The position numbers were made by a program, and so were the translations under genes. 12,074 nt of DNA from a bacterium (lineage in GTDB: Bacteria; Spirochaetota; UBA4802; UBA5550): contig JAAENB010000917.1 in NCBI GenBank assembly GCA_024224995.1, positions 1-12,074 on the forward strand, written 5' to 3'. This document shows, in pieces, positions 1 to 6,047 of the stretch (positions are counted from its first letter, which is position 1; each line of letters opens with the position of its first letter). The notes below the pieces were generated by a model. The model did no database searches, was not told the origin of the DNA, and saw nothing but the letters and a program-made list of their open reading frames with translations.

Positions 1-858
1 TACGATCCTGGATAAAAAGGTGTCTATGCTCCTTCCATGAAATTTCGAAAAGGTAAATTCTGCCGGCTCAAAAACCGAATCCGTTTCCAGGTGCAGTGAA
101 AAATACGTATCAAAATCGATATCTATATCCTCAAATATATTGATCTGGAATGTATTTTCAGGATTTTCACTAATATTCCGGCTGATCATTTTCTCAATCT
201 TCTTCTCCTTCTCAGGAGGGACATAATAGGTGATAAAAAAATAGATATATGAGTCCATGCTTATGGCATGTATATAATCAGTTCCGCAGGTATAAAGAAA
301 TCCCTTCACATTTTCATCTTTTATTAACTCAAGCACATCGGGGCGAAACTTTGCTGTTTCCTCTTTTAACGTGATTTCCCTGTCCGCTACCTTTATTGAC
401 AACATAAACGAAAGGGGTTTCCGTTTCAATAAATTCAATCGCCGGGAACGCTTATAACTCTCTACAATAAAATTATTCAGGTCGGGGTTGTCATATTTTT
501 TAATAACATTGGATGAGCTGCCATTTTCTTCTAACAAATCCTTCTTCAATTCCATGACCGATTTATCAATAGACTCAACAAAGGAATCATCTATTTTGTG
601 AAATTCCACTGCCATGACTCCACCGCTTACGGATGTATCAATCTTTTCAAGGCAGGCTTTGGTCATATAACCGGAGGGGGTTGTTCTTAGTCCGGTTCCT
701 ACGGGGTTAAACCGGTTAAATATATATGGCGTTTTTCGCGGATGGTTATTTACTTCTTTCCACTTATGCTCTACTGTTGAGCAGCGGGTCAGCAGTAAGG
801 GAAGAATAACAAAAACAAGCCCCAGGGCAATGATATTTCCCCTTGATACTCCTGTCAT
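1..858 (-). CDS. MACPF-like secreted protein, third paralogue (3' end outside window)
   Basis: The reading frame is open from an ATG at 858 to the left edge (286 codons), so the C-terminus is missing. The first ~27 residues contain a hydrophobic segment (IIALGLVFVILPLLL) ending in LLTRC; Arg before the Cys is not a normal lipobox residue, so lipidation is doubtful and this may be an ordinary signal peptide or anchor. It aligns by eye with the two upstream paralogues: an NRFNPVGTG stretch and SGYMTKACLEK (residues 62-72) match their DNR...GRGY...LC region, and FLYTCGTDYIHAIS (187-200) matches their FF.SCG..Y..RS motif. CGTDY resembles the MACPF signature Y-G-T-H-[YF]. It begins 12 bp after the preceding gene, in the same frame, with no clear Shine-Dalgarno, so translational coupling is likely. 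It is the most diverged of the three. The family assignment is inference; the paralogy is visible. Confidence 0.6.
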   Translation of the reverse strand, partial: MTGVSRGNIIALGLVFVILPLLLTRCSTVEHKWKEVNNHPRKTPYIFNRFNPVGTGLRTTPSGYMTKACLEKIDTSVSGGVMAVEFHKIDDSFVESIDKSVMELKKDLLEENGSSSNVIKKYDNPDLNNFIVESYKRSRRLNLLKRKPLSFMLSIKVADREITLKEETAKFRPDVLELIKDENVKGFLYTCGTDYIHAISMDSYIYFFITYYVPPEKEKKIEKMISRNISENPENTFQINIFEDIDIDFDTYFSLHLETDSVFEPAEFTFSKFHGRSIDTFLSRIV

Positions 859-870
859 ATCGCTTTTGTT

Positions 871-2709
871 TTAATCCTTTTTTTCCTTCATAATACTCTC
901 ATTCATTTTCATGAGGTCTTCCAGCTTATTTAATTCTGTCGTATCTTTTTTCTCATCTTTTGTTTTCTTTTTTGTCTCCTTTTTTCCTTTTATTTCTTTC
1001 TTTTCCTTACCGTCTTTTTTAACCGGTTTCATGAGATCTTCAAGGCTTTCAATCGGTTTCTTAGCATCTTTTTTATCTTTTTTATCTTTATTGTCTTTAT
1101 TGTCTTCCGTGCCTTTTTGACCTTTCCTACCCTTAATCATATCCTCAAGTGATTCAATGGGGCCTTCCACTGTCTTATCTTTACCGGTAGTTTTTCTCTT
1201 TCGTCTTCTTCTTTTCTTTTTCTTCTTTTTCCCTTTAAATACCAGGCGGTACGGTTTGGGTAAACAATACTGTTCCAGAAACAATACATCGGCCTGTTTC
1301 GGTATTAGCGCTTCTTTACAGGCATCTATTCTCCGGTAATCGGTCTTGTCGAGACCCTTTTTATAGATTTCGTCAATACAACTAAGTGCCCCCGGCTCCC
1401 CTTCGGGATCTTTGGGATTCCCGTAAAGATATTTTTTATTTATCTCGAACAGCTTTTCAGGCGGATGCTTTACAAAATAATTAATAAAATCCCGGAGCGT
1501 TACATAGGTCGCGGGGTCATTCTCATTGGCAAGATTATAAAAAAGCGTTTTGTCCGGGTCATAGGCTACAAGCTTTTGCTGAATAAGGTCGGTCAATAAG
1601 AGTATACTTGTCTCTTTCTTGCCTCCGGCCGGCAAATAACTCTTATAGAACGATTTGTTCGATTTATCGACATAATTCTTTGTAAGAATATTGTGACAGA
1701 GCGAGGCTATATGAAATTGCTCTATCTGGTCATTGCTGATCCGGTTTATTTCCGCAATAACACCGGAATTTGCTTCCAGGCGCAGCATCCGTGAAAACTG
1801 CTGATCCCCGGTACTTCCCTTTTTCGTAAGAAAAGAACTGATCTCAGGGTTTTCCACCCAGGGGGCAACCTCCATGCGGGTTATTACTCCGGCATTAGGA
1901 TCCTGCATCAACTTTACCGCGTCCTGTACTGTTATACGGAACTGGTCTATGTTAATAGGAATAAGGTTAACCATATTCCCTTTTGACAGCCCGATGCCCT
2001 GCACGTAAACCCGCAACCCCCGGAACTGGGCATCTTCCTTAAACTTTGTATCACCTTTTTTGCTTTTTCCGCCGTGAAAATTAAAGAGCCCCTTTTCCAG
2101 CCGGTTTTGAAATATTTCATCGGTCTTTGGTTCTCCACGCATCCGGTACTGCAATAAGGCGTAATACGTCGCGTAGGTTCCTACGGACCGCACATAATGA
2201 TGCCCGCAGCTGTTAAAAAAGGTTACATATTGTTTCTGCTCCAGCAGGTACCTGGCACTATTACTTAAGGGAGACCTGGTCTCATCAAGGGCGTAATAAT
2301 AGGTATTTACCTCGACGCGGACAATCAGGTTCTTAAGCACCAGCGTTCTTTCAAACTCATCCTTCTCTTCGTCTTTATAATACTTTTTTATGAAAGAATT
2401 AAGCCGGGAGTTCTTAAGCCGGTCCTTACTGGAGATGGTTATATTTGTTAAATAATCGGCAGTTACGTCTTCAATGTCATAGATGAGGTCAAAAGAAGGT
2501 TTTGTTTTCTTGACCGACTTGAGACACATGGACTGGAGCCGGTTGCTTCGCATGGAATAGCCCCGGCCAATAGATGGAAAACCATTCAGGTGTTCCATCC
2601 GGTTGTCGTTTATAACAACCGGTGATGCCTGAAGAGAAAAATTAATCAGCATCAGCATAGTAATTACGCCGGCTGTAAATATAAACAGTTTGAAAAGATT
2701 TCTATTCAT
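871..2709 (-). CDS. MACPF-like secreted protein with Lys-rich C-terminal tail, second paralogue
   Basis: This is a 612-residue protein. Residues 1-28 form a signal peptide (NRNLFK, then a hydrophobic run, cleavage likely after SLQA). The body (about 29-490) is paralogous to the upstream neighbour: DNR (35-37), GRGY (48-51) with Cys62, FFNSCGHHYVRSVG (164-177), VAPWVENPE (281-289), and C-terminal cysteines in the contexts SLCHN, LSCIDEIYKKG, DACKEAL and QYCLP. In MACPF proteins the sequence F...YGTH[YF]I.S occurs at the position of FFNSCGHHYVRS, so I infer a pore-former-type fold. Residues 493-612 are an extra low-complexity tail, very rich in Lys and Arg, absent from the first paralogue, with three spaced motifs PIESLEDMIK, PIESLEDLMK and LNKLEDLMK. 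The coding strand is almost pure purine there. The gene lies 70 bp after the first paralogue; the ATG follows a weak AAGAGA ribosome site. Target unknown: it could be antibacterial, anti-eukaryotic or structural. Confidence 0.65.
   Translation of the reverse strand: MNRNLFKLFIFTAGVITMLMLINFSLQASPVVINDNRMEHLNGFPSIGRGYSMRSNRLQSMCLKSVKKTKPSFDLIYDIEDVTADYLTNITISSKDRLKNSRLNSFIKKYYKDEEKDEFERTLVLKNLIVRVEVNTYYYALDETRSPLSNSARYLLEQKQYVTFFNSCGHHYVRSVGTYATYYALLQYRMRGEPKTDEIFQNRLEKGLFNFHGGKSKKGDTKFKEDAQFRGLRVYVQGIGLSKGNMVNLIPINIDQFRITVQDAVKLMQDPNAGVITRMEVAPWVENPEISSFLTKKGSTGDQQFSRMLRLEANSGVIAEINRISNDQIEQFHIASLCHNILTKNYVDKSNKSFYKSYLPAGGKKETSILLLTDLIQQKLVAYDPDKTLFYNLANENDPATYVTLRDFINYFVKHPPEKLFEINKKYLYGNPKDPEGEPGALSCIDEIYKKGLDKTDYRRIDACKEALIPKQADVLFLEQYCLPKPYRLVFKGKKKKKKRRRRKRKTTGKDKTVEGPIESLEDMIKGRKGQKGTEDNKDNKDKKDKKDAKKPIESLEDLMKPVKKDGKEKKEIKGKKETKKKTKDEKKDTTELNKLEDLMKMNESIMKEKKD
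874..1233 (-). repeat. Low-complexity Lys-rich tail with three LEDLMK-type motifs
   Basis: This covers residues 493-612 of the second MACPF-like protein. It opens with a run of Lys and Arg and continues as Lys/Asp/Glu/Gly-rich sequence. Three short amphipathic motifs recur at residues about 517-526 (PIESLEDMIK), 552-561 (PIESLEDLMK) and 593-601 (LNKLEDLMK), 35-40 residues apart. On DNA the plus strand is a pyrimidine tract interrupted only at the motifs. It is probably disordered between the motifs. Confidence 0.8.
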
Positions 2710-2779
2710 TATCTCTTATTTTTCTCTTTTTGGGCATCCGTTCCCATTTTGTAGATTTGAGAAGCGCTATATTTTATTT

Positions 2780-4177
2780 TTATCTTGCTGGTGTTGGTGT
2801 TGTACCCTGCAGCTCATCCGGCGCCAGTATAGGCATACAATGATCATCCATCCTCGCATCAATTTGCTCTGAAAGATCCCCGCGTAATTTTTTACACTCC
2901 GGGATATCCCGCCAGCTTAGCACGAACATTCCCGACTCCAGCATTTTCCGGATGCAGATCTGAGCCCCTTTTGATCCGTCGTACATGAACTTTTCCTCTT
3001 TTTTAAGGTATTCATCAATCTTTTCATCGGTCAACAGTTTGTCGAGCTCAGTAAGGGTCATATCGACGTCTCCTGTTCTCAGGTTCATGAGCTTAGCTTC
3101 GGCAAAACCGTCACGGAATCGTTCATTCAGCTTATAATGCGCGTCAATGGTCTGTCGGCAGATCTTTGCCTTATAATATATATTCATCAGGTTCCGGTCG
3201 GCCCGTTCTATTTCAGCCAGGTACTCTCCATTCAGATTAAGAATGTGCTTTTTCTTATAAAGAAGCATCTTTTTCCCGGTTTCCTTATCAATAATCTCTT
3301 CCTCAAGCTTAATGAGGTTCTGAAACTCAGTATTTTCAACCCAGGGTACCACCTCCATGGTCCGAACCTTCCCTGTTACGGGACTCTGCATTGAAATAAA
3401 AGCATCCTTAATTGCCGCCTTAAAGGTTTCAAGGTCAAAGGATACAAGAGATGCTCCCTCATTCTTCCCCAGTCCCCAGGCCATTGAAGTAATTGTCAGC
3501 TGTTTGCTGCTGGCTTCAGATCCAATATTAGTCGATTGCTCCGCATTGACATGACCTCCCTGGACCGGGCCGAAACTCTTGAGCGCAACCTTCAGCTTTG
3601 CCTCAAATCCCACATCCCGCTTGGTAGTCTTTGTTTTATACGAAAAAATGGACAGGTACTTGGCATTTCTTCCGATTGACCTGATATAATAGGAACCGCA
3701 GCTGCTGAAAAAACCGGGTATATCGTTATTTTGCAGTAAAGAGGCTGCCGAATCACTTAATTTGGTCTTGGCCTCATCCACAGACGCGTAGTAACTATCC
3801 ATATTGATCTCCACCTGTATATGGTGGGATGTTTCTGTTGTTGCCGAATCCGTGGTAGCAGTAGTATCTACTGTTACGGTTGCCATAGCATGCTGGACCT
3901 CGGCGTCTACATGGGTCCGGGTTTTGACCGTATCGGTCTTTGATGTTTCAATTTCTTCAAATTTATATTGAAAATCATAAGAAGGCTCAGTTATTTGCAC
4001 ATCCAGCATACAAAGCGACTGCAAGGTATTTGTGGAAATAGTGTATCCCCTTCCCAGAACAGGGGTCATGGCTGTGTCCCGTATCCGGTTATCCCTGATT
4101 ATGGTTGGTCCGGCAAATAACTGGATAAAAAACACCAGGGTTAAAACAATTCCGGATAGTTTAAGAAAAAATTTCAT
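2780..4177 (-). CDS. MACPF-like secreted protein, first paralogue
   Basis: This is a 465-residue protein from the ATG at 4177, chosen over the ATG at 4198 because GGGGAGG sits 6 nt before it and because it gives a standard signal peptide (MKFFLK, then a hydrophobic run to LFAG). Motifs are RDNR (28-31), GRGY (42-45), Cys56, FFSSCGSYYIRSIG (156-169) and VVPWVENTE (276-284). Four C-terminal cysteines (340, 408, 428, 447) are matched in the second paralogue, so the fold is probably disulphide-bonded outside the cytoplasm. Known MACPF proteins have an L-G-x-G-Y start and a Y-G-T-H-[YF] signature with amphipathic membrane-inserting segments before and after it. Here Thr/Ser/Ala-rich alternating stretches at about 85-125 and 190-230 sit in those places. 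It is the first gene of a probable three-gene operon and has its own promoter. The protein family is inferred from motif order; no toxin activity can be read from sequence alone. Confidence 0.6.
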   Translation of the reverse strand: MKFFLKLSGIVLTLVFFIQLFAGPTIIRDNRIRDTAMTPVLGRGYTISTNTLQSLCMLDVQITEPSYDFQYKFEEIETSKTDTVKTRTHVDAEVQHAMATVTVDTTATTDSATTETSHHIQVEINMDSYYASVDEAKTKLSDSAASLLQNNDIPGFFSSCGSYYIRSIGRNAKYLSIFSYKTKTTKRDVGFEAKLKVALKSFGPVQGGHVNAEQSTNIGSEASSKQLTITSMAWGLGKNEGASLVSFDLETFKAAIKDAFISMQSPVTGKVRTMEVVPWVENTEFQNLIKLEEEIIDKETGKKMLLYKKKHILNLNGEYLAEIERADRNLMNIYYKAKICRQTIDAHYKLNERFRDGFAEAKLMNLRTGDVDMTLTELDKLLTDEKIDEYLKKEEKFMYDGSKGAQICIRKMLESGMFVLSWRDIPECKKLRGDLSEQIDARMDDHCMPILAPDELQGTTPTPAR

Positions 4178-4199
4178 GAGAGCCTCCCCATTTATCAAT

Positions 4200-4218
4200 T
4201 ACAGGGACAATCCCTGTA
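4200..4218 (-). promoter_or_regulatory. Leader hairpin before the first MACPF-like gene
   Basis: TACAGGGA and TCCCTGTA form a perfect 8-bp stem with a 3-nt loop, placed at the very 5' end of the predicted transcript and about 9 nt before the GGGGAGG ribosome site. No T run follows in either direction, so it is not a standard terminator. It may stabilise the mRNA 5' end, or on DNA act as an operator (two inverted ACAGGGA half-sites). Function is inference. Confidence 0.45.
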
Positions 4219-4234
4219 TATTCTTCCAAATCTA

Positions 4235-4264
4235 AGTATAAAAAAAAAATTCCAAAAAAATCAA
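4235..4264 (-). promoter_or_regulatory. Promoter of the MACPF-like operon
   Basis: On the minus strand TTGATT (4264-4259) and TATACT (4240-4235) are separated by 18 bp that include two long T runs. Predicted initiation is near 4228, giving a leader of about 50 nt before the ATG at 4177. The T-rich spacer and upstream A/T tracts suggest intrinsic curvature. The same stretch may also help end transcription from the protease gene, but no hairpin precedes the T runs, so I do not call a terminator. Confidence 0.55.
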
Positions 4265-4288
4265 GTACTTTTTTATTCCGGGACTATT

Positions 4289-5737
4289 TTATTTCGTAAA
4301 CGCGAGATACATGGTTCCCCCCCGGAGTTTTATAAAAAGCTGCACCATATTCCCGCTTTTTATTGATTTGATCCGTTTTATAAAATCTTCAGGCGATGTT
4401 ACCGGTTTTCCGTTCAGCTTCAATACAACATGGCCCTTTCGCAGTCCGGCCTCATACGCACGGCTTACGGGGGCCGCATCCGTTACAATTACTCCCTTTT
4501 CATCATCAGAAAGGCCAAGGGGCTTTCGAACCGATTCGGGAACGGTCTTCACTTTTATGCCCAGCACAGACCCTTCAGATTCTTCATGGCGCTCAATGCT
4601 CTTTTCTCCGGGTGTGTCGGGAAGTTCTCCCAGTTTCATGGTTATTGTTTTTCTCGCTCCACCCCGAAAGATTGTCAGTTTTACGCGTTTTCCCACTCCC
4701 GCCATGGACGCAAGCCAGGGAAGGTCGCCTGCCTCTTTTATTTTAGTGCCGCCGAACGTTAGAATAATATCCCCATTCCTGATCCCTGCTTTTTCTGCCG
4801 GACTCCCCTTCACTACTTCGCTTACCAGGGCTCCTCCTGCCTTTTTTAGCCCAAATGAACGGGCAAGTTCTTCCGTTACCTTCTGGATCTTTACACCTAT
4901 CCAGCTTCTGGTTACTTTTCCCTTTGCCTTAAGCTGGGGGATCAGCTTTTTTGCCAGGTTTATGGGTATGGCAAAGCCGATTCCCTGTCCTGCCGGGTTT
5001 ATGGCTGTATTTATTCCCACAACAAGCCCATTCATATCTATAAGGGGACCGCCCGAATTCCCCGGGTTTATTGACGCGTCCGTTTGTATAAAATTATAAT
5101 AGCCCTGCCTGCCATGGGGATTGATCTCTCTCCTGCCCTTGGCGCTCACTATTCCCGCTGTTACCGTATGATCCAGGCCAAAAGGATTTCCTATGGCAAT
5201 TACCCAATCTCCTGTTTCCAGCTTTGATGAATCTCCAAGCTTCGCGTAAGAAAACCCTTTTTTAGAGTCTTTATTGGATTCTATCTTAATAAGAGCGATA
5301 TCGGTCTTTGGATCGCTTCCAATGACTTTTGCGGTATACTCCTTTTTACTGCTAAGCTGTACAATGATCTCATCGGCATGTTCAATTACGTGGTTATTGG
5401 TTAAAATATACCCGTCTTTTGATATTATCACCCCGCTTCCAATCCCTCTGCTCTTAAATTCCCCGGGCATTCCCCCAAAAGGTTTGTTAAAAAAAGGTTT
5501 TAACCGGTCCGGTATATTAAATCCCGGGTGACGGAAGTGAAATTCATTGGAGTTCATATTTTTTACAGTCCGCGATGTGCGTACATTAACAACACTGGGG
5601 GCTGTTTTTTTGACTATGGGGCTGAATGAAGGCAGCATCTTTGAATACGCGGCTGTTGACTGAACTGCACTACAGCCTGTTATCACGATAGAAAGATATA
5701 ATACGTGATTTCTTATTACGGTTTTTAAAAAACTCAT
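4289..5737 (-). CDS. degP: Do/DegP (HtrA)-family serine endoprotease
   Basis: This is a 482-residue periplasmic protease/chaperone that degrades or refolds misfolded envelope proteins. The signal region ends in VITGC (Cys22), which allows lipidation and membrane tethering instead of free periplasmic release. The trypsin-like domain (about 35-265) has the complete catalytic triad: His116 in TNNHVI, Asp146 in KTDIALIK and Ser228 in GNSGGPL. Two PDZ domains follow (about 277-370, with SWIGVKIQ and GSPAEKAGIRNGD; and about 388-478, with APVSRAYEAGLRKG). Length and order match the DegP/DegQ/MucD type; the usual Q-linker region after the N-terminus is short and Phe/Pro/Gly-rich (about 65-95). The ATG at 5737 follows GGAGA. 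It is divergent from the 11-module gene and upstream of, but separately promoted from, the MACPF-like operon. A role in quality control of the neighbouring secreted proteins is plausible but unproven. Confidence 0.95.
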   Translation of the reverse strand: MSFLKTVIRNHVLYLSIVITGCSAVQSTAAYSKMLPSFSPIVKKTAPSVVNVRTSRTVKNMNSNEFHFRHPGFNIPDRLKPFFNKPFGGMPGEFKSRGIGSGVIISKDGYILTNNHVIEHADEIIVQLSSKKEYTAKVIGSDPKTDIALIKIESNKDSKKGFSYAKLGDSSKLETGDWVIAIGNPFGLDHTVTAGIVSAKGRREINPHGRQGYYNFIQTDASINPGNSGGPLIDMNGLVVGINTAINPAGQGIGFAIPINLAKKLIPQLKAKGKVTRSWIGVKIQKVTEELARSFGLKKAGGALVSEVVKGSPAEKAGIRNGDIILTFGGTKIKEAGDLPWLASMAGVGKRVKLTIFRGGARKTITMKLGELPDTPGEKSIERHEESEGSVLGIKVKTVPESVRKPLGLSDDEKGVIVTDAAPVSRAYEAGLRKGHVVLKLNGKPVTSPEDFIKRIKSIKSGNMVQLFIKLRGGTMYLAFTK

Positions 5738-5778
5738 ATTTATTCTCCATGATAAATAACAAAAGAAAGAAAGTACAG

Positions 5779-5791
5779 GGTGATAATCACC
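5779..5791. promoter_or_regulatory. 13-bp perfect palindrome, possible operator
   Basis: GGTGATAATCACC is a perfect inverted repeat (6 bp arms around a central A) in the degP leader, about 20-30 bp downstream of the predicted start of transcription. Its size and position suit an operator of a small dimeric repressor. The stem is too tightly closed to be a stable RNA hairpin. The regulator is unknown. Confidence 0.35.
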
Positions 5792-5817
5792 GGCACGGTC
5801 TGATTCTATTCTAATGA

Positions 5818-5845
5818 AATGTATTTAAAACTGGTCTCCTGTCAA
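5818..5845 (-). promoter_or_regulatory. Promoter of the degP-like gene
   Basis: On the minus strand a perfect TTGACA (5845-5840) and TACATT (5823-5818) are separated by 16 bp. The leader would be about 70 nt long and contains the 13-bp palindrome at 5779-5791. No obvious extracytoplasmic sigma-factor motif (for example a GAACTT -35) is seen. Confidence 0.55.
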
Positions 5846-5871
5846 GAGAATTTTCATGTAATCCTGCTGTT

Positions 5872-5922
5872 GTTCATTCCCCTCACCTGTTGTTCATTCC
5901 CTCTCACCTAGCGTTCATTCCC
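5872..5922 (+). promoter_or_regulatory. Three GTTCATTCCC direct repeats (regulatory array 1)
   Basis: Copies of GTTCATTCCC start at 5872, 5892 and 5913, that is at 20- and 21-bp intervals, or two helical turns. The spacer between the second and third reads TCTCACCTAGC. The last copy begins 16 bp before the putative -35 (TTGCTG at 5929). The same element occurs in pairs before the two sister genes and I find no exact copy elsewhere in the window. This is the layout expected of a transcription activator binding tandemly on one DNA face next to RNA polymerase. It lies in the 309-bp divergent intergenic region between degP and the 11-module gene. Confidence 0.75.
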
Positions 5923-5928
5923 TCTCTA

Positions 5929-5957
5929 TTGCTGAATACCGGCAATTGTATTACCTT
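5929..5957 (+). promoter_or_regulatory. Weak promoter of the 11-module gene
   Basis: TTGCTG (5929-5934) and TACCTT (5952-5957) are 17 bp apart, at the same distance from the direct repeats as the better promoters of the two sister genes. The poor -10 and the extra (third) repeat copy would fit a promoter that depends on an activator. The assignment rests mainly on that positional match. Confidence 0.45.
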
Positions 5958-6005
5958 AAAATTCATAAATCAATATAAATCAAAAGACATTAAGGAGGTC
6001 TTTCT

Positions 6006-6047
6006 TTGAATTCAAAAAAAATATTTTATCTTTTCCGAATTGGCTGA
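6006..6047 (+). other. Out-of-frame TTG start with A8 tract: probable frameshift or slippage switch
   Basis: AGGAGG (5993-5998), a 7-nt spacer and TTG at 6006 reproduce exactly the start region of the single-module sister gene (AGGAGG at 9391, 7 nt, TTG at 9404). Here, however, translation from the TTG gives only MNSKKIFYLFRIG and stops at 6045-6047, overlapping the ATG of the long frame as TGATG. An A8 run spans 6014-6021. One more A would fuse the TTG to the long frame as MNSKKNILSFPNWL followed by MSITLFF..., a canonical lipoprotein signal peptide. The ATG at 6047 has no ribosome binding site and its hydrophobic segment has no positive n-region. Confidence 0.7.

Noticed and set aside
911..1339. 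Plus-strand frames rich in Phe, Ser and Leu
   Set aside because: They are the antisense of the Lys-rich tail of the second MACPF-like gene; the Phe/Ser/Leu richness is a trivial mirror of Lys, Arg and Glu codons, not a membrane protein.
4178..4198. Upstream ATG (4198) as the start of the first MACPF-like gene
   Set aside because: It lacks a ribosome site, and it would put charged residues (INGEAL) before the signal peptide, while the ATG at 4177 has GGGGAGG at good spacing.
4199..4288. Intrinsic terminator after the degP-like gene
   Set aside because: The T runs on the minus strand are not preceded by a stable hairpin; the only stem (4200-4218) lies after them, so the stretch is better read as a promoter region.
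4311..5099. 262-codon plus-strand open frame
   Set aside because: It lies wholly antisense to the degP-like gene, whose catalytic triad and PDZ motifs prove the minus-strand reading. It has no ribosome site and no recognisable protein pattern.
5872..5922. Direct repeats as a small CRISPR array
   Set aside because: The repeats are about 10 bp with near-constant spacers of similar sequence, there are no unique spacers and no cas genes, and the same element sits before three promoters.
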